A DNA stretch of 18,940 bases from Limiplasma sp045538465 (GCA_045538465.1 JAZSRK010000169.1:1-18940), one strand, 5' to 3'. Shown: positions 1 to 7,382, numbered from the stretch's first letter. Notes: generated by a model from the sequence alone, not told the origin. Translations and numbers: made by a program.

Positions 1-2
1 AT

Positions 3-1055
3 GCGTTCATGACGGTGGATCCCCGTCCGGCGGAGGGGTGGCAGGTCAACTACCTCAATTCCCAGCGCCTGCGTGCCAGCTATTATCTGCTGGGCGCGCT
101 GCTGGGCCGCCGCAAGGAGGCGGAGGTGTACCTCCCCGGCGGATGTGCCATCGGCGCCCGCCCCATCGATCAGCACCTGAAGGGCTTTGCGGCCCTGGGC
201 GCAGAGGTGGAGCAGCTGGGCGGCCGCATCACCGCCAAGGCGGAGAACCTCGTCGGCAGCGATGTGTTCTTTGACGTGGTGACCGTGGGCGGTACGATCA
301 ACGTGATGCTCGCCGCCGCCAAGGCGCAGGGCAACACCACCATCTACAACGCCGCCAAGGAGCCCCATATCGTTGACCTGGCGAATTTCCTCAACTCCAT
401 GGGCGCGAAGATCAAAGGCGCCGGTACCGACGTGATCCGCATCCGCGGCCAGCAGTACCTGCACAGCACGACCTACGCCGTCATCCCTGACCAGATCGAG
501 ACCGGCACGCTGATGATCGCCGCCGCCGCCACCCATGGCGATGTGGTCATCAACGGCTGCATCCCCACCCATATGGACGCGCTCTCCGCGAAGCTCCTGG
601 AGATGGGCGTGCGCGTCACCGACAGCGATGATTCCATCCGCGTGCGCTCCAACGGCGTGCACCGCGCGGTCAATATCAAGACCCAGGTGTACCCCGGCTT
701 CCCCACGGATCTGCAGCAGCCCATGTCTGCCCTGCTGACCACGGCGAAGGGTACCTCCATCATTCAGGAGACGATCTACGAGTCCCGATTGAAGCATCTG
801 GTGGAGATGAGCCGCATGGGCGCGCAGGTGCGCATTGTGGACCGCACCGCCATCATCGACGGCGTGACCGACCTCTACGGCGGCCCGATCACCGCTACGG
901 ATCTGCGCGCAGGCGCGGCGCTGGTGGTTGCAGGCCTGATGGCCAAGGGCGTGACGGAGATTTACGAGCCGCACTACATTGACCGCGGCTATGAGAACAT
1001 CGAGGAGAAGCTCAGGTCGCTGGGCGCGGTGATCAGCCGCGAGCGGGGCGAGTAA
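3..1055 (+). CDS. murA: UDP-N-acetylglucosamine 1-carboxyvinyltransferase MurA, 5' end cut off by window edge
   Basis: MurA transfers enolpyruvate from PEP to UDP-GlcNAc, the first committed step of peptidoglycan synthesis in the cytosol. The frame is open to the left edge, so the ATG at 9 is probably internal. Compared with the usual ~420 residues about 70 N-terminal residues are missing. Counting from the ATG at 9, the fosfomycin-target loop PGGCAIGARP holds the catalytic Cys at residue 46. The motif YPGFPTDLQQP supplies the Asp that acts as general base. The C-terminal block ends with the family-typical HYIDRGYENIEEKLRSLGA. The EPSP-synthase-like fold runs through the whole visible part. 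The next gene is about 290 bp away, so murA looks like the last gene of its unit. Identification is by direct motif recognition and is very secure; which MurA paralogue (MurAA or MurAB) cannot be told. Confidence 0.97.
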   Translation, partial: AFMTVDPRPAEGWQVNYLNSQRLRASYYLLGALLGRRKEAEVYLPGGCAIGARPIDQHLKGFAALGAEVEQLGGRITAKAENLVGSDVFFDVVTVGGTINVMLAAAKAQGNTTIYNAAKEPHIVDLANFLNSMGAKIKGAGTDVIRIRGQQYLHSTTYAVIPDQIETGTLMIAAAATHGDVVINGCIPTHMDALSAKLLEMGVRVTDSDDSIRVRSNGVHRAVNIKTQVYPGFPTDLQQPMSALLTTAKGTSIIQETIYESRLKHLVEMSRMGAQVRIVDRTAIIDGVTDLYGGPITATDLRAGAALVVAGLMAKGVTEIYEPHYIDRGYENIEEKLRSLGAVISRERGE

Positions 1056-1346
1056 AGCCTGCCCTTCGTGGCGGACTGATAATGCAGGTTTACACCTCAT
1101 CAGTCACCCAAGGGCGACAGCTTCCCTTCAAGGGGAAGCCCTTTGGCCCGTCCTTTGCCGGGTGATGCGTTCCTGACAGCCCGGCCGATGAGCGGCCGGA
1201 CGACTGCGCCGGGCAGAGACCCGAGCTGCACGCGCATGTACTCAAAGAAAGCAGTCAACTCAATCGCGAAAAGGGTCAAGGGTTGAAGACCCTTGCGCGG
1301 GTGCAGGGGCGGCGTTAGCCCCTGCCGGGATCCTGGGGCAGAGCCC
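1056..1346. repeat. Gene-free gap with a chain of hairpin repeats
   Basis: This gap holds no credible gene. It contains a succession of perfect inverted repeats: GCTTCCC/GGGAAGC at 1120-1139, CCGGCC/GGCCGG at 1181-1199, CAAGGGT/ACCCTTG at 1277-1295 and GCAGGGGC/GCCCCTGC at 1303-1325, plus an imperfect GGGC/GCCC hairpin just before 1350. None is followed by a T run, so they are not classical terminators. The text resembles the interspersed GC-rich hairpin repeats seen again at 7383-7477 and in other gaps of this window. The last hairpins run directly into the start region of the J-domain gene. Confidence 0.6.
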
Positions 1347-1895
1347 TTGGGAGGGGGTGTCCGTACGAAGAATCCGTTTGAGGTGCTGGGTCTGAATGCC
1401 GGGGCGAACGCGGATGACGTGCGCAATGCCTACCGGCGGCTGGTGAAGACCTGCCATCCTGATAAATTCCTGGATGCGGACGAGCGAAAGGCCGCGCAGG
1501 AGAAGATGATCGCGCTGAACCTCGCCTATGAGGAGGCGCTGAAGCTCACCGCAAGCCGCCGCAGCGCCGCGACCAATTACAACCGGGAGCTGACGGTGGA
1601 GGAAGCCATCGCCCTGGCGGAGAAGATGCTCCGCCGGGACAGCCCGGAAACAGCCCTGCGCCACCTGATGCGCACGAAGAACCGCACCGGCGCGTGGTTT
1701 GCGATGCAGGGCCACGTCCTCATGGCGCTGGAGCTGTATGAGAACGCGCACCAGTCCTACCGCGAGGCGGTAAAACGGGAGCCGAACAACAATGTCTTCC
1801 GTCAGGGCGCGCTGGATGCGGCGGTGGCGCTGAAGAAGTCCCGCACGCCCATCGGGCGCATCAGGAAGCTGCTGAAAAAATTCAAACGCAAATAA
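1347..1895 (+). CDS. Small J-domain protein with TPR-like C-terminal half
   Basis: The protein starts with a DnaJ J-domain: NPFEVLGLNAGANADDVRNA leads into YRRLVKTCHPDKF. The HPD tripeptide (residues 37-39 from this start) is the element that stimulates DnaK ATPase. The Gly/Phe and zinc-finger regions of true DnaJ are absent. Instead, the second half holds TPR-like helices (around AWFAMQGHVLMALELYENAHQSYREAVKREP) and a lysine/arginine-rich tail. It is therefore probably a specialised cytosolic co-chaperone or adaptor, not the housekeeping DnaJ. The start is uncertain: no ATG or GTG lies in frame before the J-domain. The candidates are TTG at 1347 and TTG at 1293, the latter inside a hairpin repeat. 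A purine-rich GGGAGGGGG at 1350-1357 resembles a ribosome binding site but has no start codon in frame at the right distance. The coding assignment is secure; the start is not. Confidence 0.85.
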   Translation: MGGGVRTKNPFEVLGLNAGANADDVRNAYRRLVKTCHPDKFLDADERKAAQEKMIALNLAYEEALKLTASRRSAATNYNRELTVEEAIALAEKMLRRDSPETALRHLMRTKNRTGAWFAMQGHVLMALELYENAHQSYREAVKREPNNNVFRQGALDAAVALKKSRTPIGRIRKLLKKFKRK

Positions 1896-1934
1896 AGTTC
1901 CCCTCTGGCTGCACCCGCGGCTGAGGGGAAACTT
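1895..1934 (+). terminator. Terminator-like hairpin after the J-domain gene
   Basis: AAGTTCCCCTC (1895-1905) pairs with GAGGGGAAACTT (1923-1934), with one extra A in the right arm. It begins at the stop codon of the J-domain gene. No T run follows, so termination may be weak and some transcripts may continue into the amidase gene. Confidence 0.5.
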
Positions 1935-1955
1935 CATACGGAAAGGAAAAACACC

Positions 1956-3254
1956 ATGCGAAAGCTGCTGATGATGCTCCTGCTCTGCCTGCTGCCTCTT
2001 GCGGCAATGGCGGAGGTGGAGTTGAACGTCACGCCCCATGAGGCGGGATTCACTTATGACTTCACCCTCCAGGACGAGTGGGTGCGCCTGCATTACAAGG
2101 GCCCGAACGAGAAGGGCGTGAAAACCCTCTATGCCCCCGGCGGACACTTCACCGGCACGATCGGGCTGCGCGATGAAGCAGGCGGTAAGTACACCGTTAC
2201 GGTGGAAAGCCTGGAGCTGATGAACCTCGCCCGGGAAACGGTGCAGATTCCTGCTGCGGCGGATTATACCGCCCCCAGCGGCAAGTCCAACGTGGCGGTG
2301 AAGCAGCTCACACTGACCGAAACGGCCACTGGCTTCAGGTATTCCTTCGTTGCGGAAGGCTCGGACTATATGCTGCTCTACTTCCGCTCCGTGCAGGAGG
2401 AGGCCTGTTTCCCCATCTACCCGACGAATGACGAGGGCCTGTACGAGGGGGAGGTCGTGTCCGACCTGACCTACGCCCGCACGCTGTTCAAGGTGCAGGT
2501 GCGCAACGGCAAGGGCAATATCAAACGGGAGGGCGAGGTGCGCAAGGCCTATGAGGCCCCGGAGGCGCCCCAGCAACAGCCTGGCCGCCTCTCCGGCGTG
2601 GTGGTTTGCATCGATCCCGGCCACAACGATAACTACAAGGCGGTTCGTGAACCCCGCGGCCCCGGGCTGGCAGGCACGGCCCGAGGAACCAGCGGCATGG
2701 CGGAGGGCAAGGAGACGCTGCGCAAGGAATCCATCGTCGTGCTGGAAACGGGCATGATCCTGCGGGATATGCTCCTGAAGGAGGGCGCGACAGTCCTCAT
2801 GACCCGTGAAAACCAGGAGACAGAAATCAGCAACATGGCGCGCAGCGAGCTTGCCAACGAGGCGGGCGCCCACATCACCCTGCGCCTGCACTGCAACCTG
2901 ACGAGCAACCATCGGGTGACGGGCATCCAGGTCTACGGCCCGCGCAATTCCGACTACGCCCGCGCAGTGGCGGACTTGGAAGAGTACGGCGCGCTGGGTC
3001 AGGCGCTGCTGGACGAGATGAAAAAGGCCGTCGGCTTCGAGCTGGTGAGCGAAACCGGCAACGTCGCCCTGAACGACAACTATGTGGGCAACAACTGGGC
3101 GAAGATGGTCTGCTTCCTGGTGGAGATGGGCTATATGTCCAACGTGGGCGAGGACATCAAGCTCGCCACCCCTGAGTACCAGACCCTGCTGGCGCAGGGC
3201 ATGGTCGAGGGCGTGTATCAGATCGCCCTGATGCGCGGGTGGATTGCGGAGTAA
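1956..3254 (+). CDS. Secreted N-acetylmuramoyl-L-alanine amidase (Amidase_3 family)
   Basis: This enzyme cleaves the bond between muramic acid and the stem peptide in peptidoglycan and would act outside the membrane. Residues 1-19 form a signal peptide: MRK, then a leucine/methionine-rich core, then AMA before the cut. Residues ~20-205 look like two beta-rich modules of unknown type and may bind the wall. A Gln/Pro-rich linker (203-210) precedes the catalytic domain. Zinc ligands fit the family: His223 in IDPGH, Glu258 and His312 in LRLHCN. The catalytic Glu390 lies in FLVEMGYMSN. The protein has 432 residues. Start ATG 1956 follows GGAAAGGAAAAACACC, a purine-rich ribosome binding site. The neighbouring murA also belongs to peptidoglycan metabolism, but the gene spacing does not prove an operon. 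No SH3 or LysM repeat was recognised. Confidence 0.93.
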   Translation: MRKLLMMLLLCLLPLAAMAEVELNVTPHEAGFTYDFTLQDEWVRLHYKGPNEKGVKTLYAPGGHFTGTIGLRDEAGGKYTVTVESLELMNLARETVQIPAAADYTAPSGKSNVAVKQLTLTETATGFRYSFVAEGSDYMLLYFRSVQEEACFPIYPTNDEGLYEGEVVSDLTYARTLFKVQVRNGKGNIKREGEVRKAYEAPEAPQQQPGRLSGVVVCIDPGHNDNYKAVREPRGPGLAGTARGTSGMAEGKETLRKESIVVLETGMILRDMLLKEGATVLMTRENQETEISNMARSELANEAGAHITLRLHCNLTSNHRVTGIQVYGPRNSDYARAVADLEEYGALGQALLDEMKKAVGFELVSETGNVALNDNYVGNNWAKMVCFLVEMGYMSNVGEDIKLATPEYQTLLAQGMVEGVYQIALMRGWIAE

Positions 3255-3260
3255 CGACCG

Positions 3261-3297
3261 GCGGCTCTGCTACGCAAGGTGGAGCCGCTTTCATTTT
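3261..3297 (+). terminator. Intrinsic terminator after the amidase gene
   Basis: GCGGCTC (3261-3267) pairs with GAGCCGC (3282-3288) around a 14-nt loop and is followed by TTTCATTTT. It starts seven bases after the amidase stop codon and separates the amidase from the xpt promoter. Confidence 0.75.
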
Positions 3298-3317
3298 GCA
3301 AAAAATCCATTTTGCCC

Positions 3318-3346
3318 TTGCCGAATGGCGGCAAATGAGGTAGAAT
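3318..3346 (+). promoter_or_regulatory. Sigma-A-type promoter of xpt
   Basis: TTGCCG (3318-3323), a 17-bp spacer and TAGAAT (3341-3346) match the housekeeping consensus. The predicted start point near 3353 leaves a leader of only about 30 nt before the xpt ATG, too short for a purine riboswitch. Confidence 0.75.
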
Positions 3347-3384
3347 ACTGTCAATACTTGCAGAAAGCACAGGAGGATGCACGC

Positions 3385-3960
3385 ATGGAATCCCTTAAGC
3401 GGAAGATCGAGGCGGAAGGCATTGGCGTTGGCACGGAGGTCGTGCAGGTGGATATGTTCCTCAACCACCAGATTGACGTTCAGCTGGCGGTGGAGATGGG
3501 TCAGGCGTTTTACGCGGCCTTCAAGGATGAACAGGTGGACTGCATCCTGACGGTGGAGGCCAGCGGCATCATCACCGGTATGACCACGGCGATGGCCTTT
3601 GGCAACATCCCGGTCATCTTCGCCAAGAAGGGCGAACGGCGCAACATTGGCAACGATGTGTACACCGCGGATGTGTACTCCTTCACCCACCAGAAGAACA
3701 ATGTCATCCGCGTCAGCCGCAACTACCTCAAAGAGGGCATGCGCGTGCTGATCATTGATGACTTCCTGGCCAACGGCGGCGCGATCAACGGCTTGATGCA
3801 GATCATCGAAGAGGCCGGCGCGGTGCTGGTGGGCGCTGGCGTGTGCATCGAGAAGGGCTGGCAGCCCGGCGGCGCTCAGCTGCGCGGAAAGGGCGTGAAG
3901 CTGGTCTCCCTGGCCGTGTGCGACCGCATTGAAAACGGTCGGATCATCTGCCGCGACTGA
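3385..3960 (+). CDS. xpt: Xanthine phosphoribosyltransferase
   Basis: Xpt salvages xanthine to XMP using PRPP, in the cytosol. The product has 191 residues, the usual size for the Bacillus-type enzyme. The PRPP-binding signature VLIIDDFLANGGA lies at residues 121-133. The segments LTVEASGI (56-62) and FAKKGERRNI (79-88) also fit the family. The start is ATG 3385, eight bases after a perfect AGGAGG (3371-3376). A longer open frame upstream of it overlaps the promoter and is not used. xpt in Bacillus subtilis is controlled by a guanine riboswitch; here the leader is too short for one and no aptamer sequence is visible, so purine control must act differently or not at all. The gene stands alone, between a terminator and two strong hairpins. 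Confidence 0.96.
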   Translation: MESLKRKIEAEGIGVGTEVVQVDMFLNHQIDVQLAVEMGQAFYAAFKDEQVDCILTVEASGIITGMTTAMAFGNIPVIFAKKGERRNIGNDVYTADVYSFTHQKNNVIRVSRNYLKEGMRVLIIDDFLANGGAINGLMQIIEEAGAVLVGAGVCIEKGWQPGGAQLRGKGVKLVSLAVCDRIENGRIICRD

Positions 3961-3972
3961 CAACAGGCATAC

Positions 3973-4012
3973 ATCAAGGGCCGGAGCGTTTGAATATGCG
4001 CCGGCCCTTGAT
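3973..4012. terminator. Long perfect hairpin downstream of xpt, probably bidirectional
   Basis: ATCAAGGGCCGG (3973-3984) and CCGGCCCTTGAT (4001-4012) form a perfect 12-bp stem just after the xpt stop. There is no T run on either side. It may act with the next hairpin, or stabilise the 3' ends of the converging xpt and pnuC transcripts. Confidence 0.6.
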
Positions 4013-4023
4013 TCATGGGAAAG

Positions 4024-4048
4024 CCACCCGATGAGCGGGTGGTTTTTT
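4024..4048 (+). terminator. Intrinsic terminator of xpt
   Basis: CCACCCG (4024-4030) pairs with CGGGTGG (4036-4042) around ATGAG, followed by six T (4043-4048). This is a textbook Rho-independent terminator. On the minus strand the same stem is followed by CTTT, so it may partly end the pnuC transcript as well. Confidence 0.9.
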
Positions 4049-4075
4049 ATGATGCGGACGGAGGGGACGATCCCC

Positions 4076-4759
4076 TCAGGGCTGCTGCCTTTTCTCCATC
4101 CGTTTCCAGCTGAAGAAGCCGTACAGATCATTGGCGAAGAACATCACAAAGCACGCCACCATCGGCACGCTGGAGATGTCGCTGAGCGCTGCGATCACCC
4201 ACAGCACGATCAGCACCAGGTCGTTGAGCGCGTAGGCCAGCGCGTAATACGGGCTGCGCATCGCTGTCAGGGAAGCGGCGAAAAAGCTTGTCGTGATGGA
4301 CAGGGTGCTCACCGCGAGGGCTGCGTTCCCCATCGCCCGCAGGATGAACCAGAAGATCCCCGTCACCACCGCCGTGGCAAGGATCAGCATGGTCCACTGC
4401 TTCGCGTTCAGCCGGTGCACTGTGACCTCGGCGGAATCCTTGTAGGGGTTGCGCAGCCATGTCACCAGTGCGACGGCGGCCATGGGCGCGGTCATGCCCA
4501 GGTAGGTGATGACCTCCCCGTAGTAGCGGAAGGCCCACGAGATCGCCCCGTAGAACACCGCGAAGACGATCGTCAGCACCTGTCCCAGCACATGGCCCTT
4601 GGCGACGAAGATCAGCGCCGTCACGCCGATGAGCGATGCGATCAGGGACAGTGCGTCCCCGGCCTGAAAGCCGATGTACGTCCCCGCCACGACGATGACG
4701 GACGTCAGCCACAGGCCCAGTTCAAAGCGGGTCAGCGACACGCGGAAACGTTCATGCAT
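4076..4759 (-). CDS. pnuC: PnuC-family nicotinamide riboside (vitamin) transporter
   Basis: The 227-residue protein is very hydrophobic, with about six or seven membrane-spanning segments. It ends in NDLYGFFSW (residues 210-218) followed by a short basic tail, a hallmark of PnuC, which brings nicotinamide riboside or related B vitamins across the inner membrane by facilitated diffusion. Another typical region is the aromatic stretch FYGAISWAFRYYGEVITYLG. The ATG overlaps the end of the upstream glycosidase gene by 8 bp, and GGAGG lies six bases before it inside that gene, so translation is probably coupled. A small hairpin (GAGGGGA/TCCCCTC, 4061-4077) covers the stop codon. The substrate could also be another vitamin, as related PnuX/PnuT proteins carry riboflavin or thiamine; no matching riboswitch is seen that would decide this. 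Confidence 0.85.
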   Translation of the reverse strand: MHERFRVSLTRFELGLWLTSVIVVAGTYIGFQAGDALSLIASLIGVTALIFVAKGHVLGQVLTIVFAVFYGAISWAFRYYGEVITYLGMTAPMAAVALVTWLRNPYKDSAEVTVHRLNAKQWTMLILATAVVTGIFWFILRAMGNAALAVSTLSITTSFFAASLTAMRSPYYALAYALNDLVLIVLWVIAALSDISSVPMVACFVMFFANDLYGFFSWKRMEKRQQP

Positions 4760-5681
4760 GACGCTCCTCCGTGATGAAGTCCGCCACCTGATGGAGTTTC
4801 ACGAAATAATCATCCTGGAACACCTCGCGGAGCTTGTCTTGGGTGTTGAATTCCTCGGAGGTGATCCACTTGGTGTGCCAGGTCATGAACCACACCCAGG
4901 GGGCGTTTTCCTCCGCCATCTGGGCGCGGGAGGGGATCTCGCCGTTCTCGTGGTAACAGATGGGCATGCCCTCCGGCGCGATGGCTGCGCACCTGCGGTA
5001 GAGATCGCCCTGGGCGCCGCCCTTGTAGCTGTCGCCGCCGAGGATGTCCACCACGTCGTCGCCGGGGTACCAGGGGGCGAGGTCGCCGGGCGCGTCGGAG
5101 AAGCCCAGCACCCAGATCAGGTTGTTCAGCCCGTGTACATGGGTATAGCGGTCGTACATCAGCCGCCACAGTTTTACAAAGCCATCGGGGCCGCCCTTGC
5201 CCCACCAGAACCACTTGCCATCCATCTCGTGAAAAGGCCGCCACAGCACCGGGATGCTCTGGTGCTGCAAACGCCTGAGATAAGGCACCGCTCTATCCAT
5301 ACCGGCAATGAGCGCTTCATAGGCAGGCGTACCGGGGGTAAGGGCGGTATCCCAGTCGATGTTCTCTTCCTGCGATTGCTTATAGGAAGAAGCAAAATCC
5401 GGGCCAGTGTGCCAGCAGATGGTCACGATGCCGCCGCGGGCGTGCCATTCTACGCAGCGGCGCACCACGCCTGCAAAGTCGTTGTCGATAAAGTCCAGCC
5501 CGCGGATGGCAGGCAGACGACCAGTGCGGCCGAGCAGGTAGTTCATTTCGTGCTCCGGCGTACCGCACCACACCGACTCCATCTGCCCAGTCAGGCAGCC
5601 GTGGCCGTTGAGGTCGCAAAGATAGTTGTATAGCCGTACCGCAGCAGGGATGGCATGCTGGTTGGTAAGCTTGCGTGGCAT
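4752..5681 (-). CDS. Glycoside hydrolase family 26-like (beta-mannanase type), intracellular
   Basis: The 309-residue protein fits the (beta/alpha)8 fold of GH26. The acid/base Glu152 lies in LWRPFHEMDGKWFWWG, the GH26 signature. A likely nucleophile Glu245 lies in ICYHENGEIP, and WHTGP (90-94) fits the substrate cleft. There is no signal peptide, anchor or carbohydrate-binding module, so it probably works in the cytosol on imported beta-mannan oligosaccharides and not as an extracellular polymer-degrading mannanase. Start ATG 5681 follows AAGGAGG at eight bases. It is the first gene of a two-gene unit with pnuC and is transcribed divergently from gltX. Transporters or phosphorylases for mannosides are not seen nearby. 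Family assignment is strong; exact substrate is inferred. Confidence 0.87.
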   Translation of the reverse strand: MPRKLTNQHAIPAAVRLYNYLCDLNGHGCLTGQMESVWCGTPEHEMNYLLGRTGRLPAIRGLDFIDNDFAGVVRRCVEWHARGGIVTICWHTGPDFASSYKQSQEENIDWDTALTPGTPAYEALIAGMDRAVPYLRRLQHQSIPVLWRPFHEMDGKWFWWGKGGPDGFVKLWRLMYDRYTHVHGLNNLIWVLGFSDAPGDLAPWYPGDDVVDILGGDSYKGGAQGDLYRRCAAIAPEGMPICYHENGEIPSRAQMAEENAPWVWFMTWHTKWITSEEFNTQDKLREVFQDDYFVKLHQVADFITEERHA

Positions 5682-5716
5682 TTAGTTGTCCTCCTTGCGG
5701 ATGATATGTTGGGTGC

Positions 5717-5745
5717 AGTATAACAGAGAAATGCGGCTTGTGCAA
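5717..5745 (-). promoter_or_regulatory. Promoter of the GH26-pnuC unit
   Basis: On the minus strand TTGCAC (plus positions 5740-5745), a 17-bp spacer and TATACT (5717-5722) form a near-consensus sigma-A promoter. It sits 36 bases upstream of the GH26 start codon and back-to-back with the gltX promoter. Confidence 0.8.
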
Positions 5746-5750
5746 TGGGG

Positions 5751-5792
5751 GCGATGGTTTTGGCGATGGTTTGCGATGGTTTGCGATGGTTT
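5751..5792. repeat. Four copies of the 10-mer GCGATGGTTT in the divergent promoter region
   Basis: Exact copies lie at 5751-5760, 5763-5772, 5773-5782 and 5783-5792. The spacing is 12, 10 and 10 bp, about one helical turn each, so all copies face the same side of the DNA. They lie between the -35 boxes of the GH26 and gltX promoters. This could be a regulator-binding array or a simple slippage product. Confidence 0.85.
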
Positions 5793-5817
5793 TTCCCTTC
5801 CAAAAATGAAAAATTAG

Positions 5818-5846
5818 TTGGCAGAAAGCCATACTTCGGTTATAAT
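5818..5846 (+). promoter_or_regulatory. Strong sigma-A promoter of gltX
   Basis: TTGGCA (5818-5823), a 17-bp spacer and a perfect TATAAT (5841-5846). The start point is expected near 5853, inside the palindrome that follows immediately. Confidence 0.85.
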
Positions 5847-5880
5847 ATGAGGTTGATGGTACTTGTACTATCAACCTCAT
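5847..5880 (+). promoter_or_regulatory. 16-bp-armed palindrome at the gltX transcription start
   Basis: The left arm 5847-5862 (starting ATGAGGTTGATG) and right arm 5865-5880 pair over all 16 positions, with one G-T, around a TT centre. The palindrome begins directly after the -10 box, so it covers the start point. As DNA it could be an operator. As RNA the 5' end would still fold a hairpin of about 10 bp before the AGGAGG, which could protect the mRNA. Confidence 0.75.
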
Positions 5881-5903
5881 TCATTTTACTTAGGAGGCGC
5901 CTT

Positions 5904-7364
5904 ATGACTGTTCGCACCCGGTTCGCACCCAGCCCCACGGGCTATCTGCATCTGGGCGGCCTGCGTTCCGCCCTGTACACCTATCTGTTCGCCAAGAAAA
6001 ACGGCGGCACTTTCATCCTGCGTATTGAGGATACGGATCAGGAACGCGAAGTCCCGGGCGCTGTGGAAAAGATCTATTCCAGCATGCGTCAGGCAGGCCT
6101 CTTTTACGATGAAGGCCCCGATGTAGGCGGCGATTACGGCCCCTATATCCAGTCCCAGCGCAAGGATACCTACCTGCCCTACGCCATGCAGCTGGTGGAA
6201 AGCGGCGCTGCTTACCCCTGCTTCTGCACCAAGGAGGAGCTGGAGGAGCGCCGTGCTGCCGCCACCGCCAAGGGTGAGCAGTGGAAGTACGACAAGCACT
6301 GCCTGTCCATTCCCAAAGAGGAAGCCCTCCGGCGCATGGAGGCCGGCGAGCCCTTCGTCATTCGCCAGAATGTGCCCACCACCGGCACCGCCAGCTTTGA
6401 TGATGCCATCTACGGCCATGTGGAAGCTCCCTGCGATACGCTGGATGACAATGTGCTCATCAAGCAGGATGGCCTGCCCACCTACAACTTTGCCAACGTC
6501 ATCGACGACCATCTCATGGGCATCACCCACGTGATGCGCGGTACCGAGTACCTCTCTTCCACCCCCAAGTACAACCTGCTCTACGAAGCCCTTGGCTGGA
6601 CGCCCCCGGTCTACATCCACATGAGCCCGGTTATGAAGGATTCCAGCCGCAAGCTGAGCAAGCGCTACAGCGACCCCGGCTTTGAGGATCTGCTGGAGCA
6701 GGGCTATGTGCGGGATGCCATCATCAACTTTATCGCACTCTTGGGCTGGTGCCCGGATGTAAAGAAGTACGGCGAGAAGGAGTTCTTCACCATGGATGAA
6801 CTGGTGGAGGCCTTCGATCTGAGCGGCCTGAGCAAGTCTCCCGCCATCTTCAACACCGAAAAGCTGATCTGGTTCAACCATGAGTACATCAGCAAGATGG
6901 ACTTTGAGGAGTACCTCCAGATGGCCACCCCGTGGTTTGACAAAGTGCTGGCGGGCAAGAACATCGACTACCGCATGCTGGCCAGCCTGATGCATACCCG
7001 CACCGAGATCTTCTCCAACGTGCCCGAGCAGGTCAAGTTCCTGGCCGAGCTGCCGGAGTATGATCCCGAGATCTACACCCACAAAAAGATGAAGACCAAC
7101 CCGGAGATCGCCCACAAGGCGCTGGAACTGGCCCGCCCCGCTCTGGCTGCTCTGGACAACTTCTTCGAGGAAAATGTCAAAGAAGTCCTCATGAATCTCG
7201 CCGTCGCCAATGAAATGAAGAATGGCCAGATCATGTGGCCCGTCCGCATCGCCATCTCCGGTCTGGCCTCCACTCCCGGCGGCGCCACCGAGATCGCCTA
7301 CCTCCTCGGCAAAGACGAGTGCCTGCGCCGTATGGACAAGGGCATTGAGATGTTGAAGGCGTAA
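5904..7364 (+). CDS. gltX: Glutamate--tRNA ligase
   Basis: GluRS charges tRNA-Glu (in many Gram-positives also tRNA-Gln, which is then amidated) in the cytosol. The 486-residue length is normal. The class I HIGH-type motif is in FAPSPTGYLHLGG (residues 7-19). The KMSKS-type loop is DSSRKLSKR (246-254). The stretch IDDHLMGITHVMRGTEY (200-216) binds tRNA and the acceptor end. Cys106 and Cys108 (CFC) followed by His132/Cys133 look like the zinc-binding insert, though the pattern is not exactly that of E. coli. The start ATG 5904 is six bases after AGGAGG (5892-5897); the open frame further upstream overlaps the promoter. Control may involve the palindrome at the start point. No T-box is visible. 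Whether the enzyme is discriminating cannot be read from the sequence. Confidence 0.97.
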   Translation: MTVRTRFAPSPTGYLHLGGLRSALYTYLFAKKNGGTFILRIEDTDQEREVPGAVEKIYSSMRQAGLFYDEGPDVGGDYGPYIQSQRKDTYLPYAMQLVESGAAYPCFCTKEELEERRAAATAKGEQWKYDKHCLSIPKEEALRRMEAGEPFVIRQNVPTTGTASFDDAIYGHVEAPCDTLDDNVLIKQDGLPTYNFANVIDDHLMGITHVMRGTEYLSSTPKYNLLYEALGWTPPVYIHMSPVMKDSSRKLSKRYSDPGFEDLLEQGYVRDAIINFIALLGWCPDVKKYGEKEFFTMDELVEAFDLSGLSKSPAIFNTEKLIWFNHEYISKMDFEEYLQMATPWFDKVLAGKNIDYRMLASLMHTRTEIFSNVPEQVKFLAELPEYDPEIYTHKKMKTNPEIAHKALELARPALAALDNFFEENVKEVLMNLAVANEMKNGQIMWPVRIAISGLASTPGGATEIAYLLGKDECLRRMDKGIEMLKA

Positions 7365-7382
7365 AGGGGACGAGGGGGGACG

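Noticed and set aside
1260..2912. A 550-codon open frame on the minus strand
   Set aside because: It is antisense to the J-domain and amidase genes, has low-complexity His/Leu/Arg composition and no domain. GC-rich third positions produce such shadow frames.
3244..3384. An N-terminal extension of xpt upstream of ATG 3385
   Set aside because: It overlaps the terminator and promoter and does not resemble Xpt; AGGAGG fits ATG 3385.
3347..3384. Guanine/xanthine riboswitch before xpt
   Set aside because: The predicted leader is about 30 nt, too short for a purine aptamer, and the conserved loops are absent.
5847..5903. T-box before gltX
   Set aside because: The leader is only about 50 nt and lacks the conserved T-box sequence and a specifier stem.
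5886..7115. A 409-codon minus-strand frame
   Set aside because: It is fully antisense to gltX, with no motif and no ribosome binding site.
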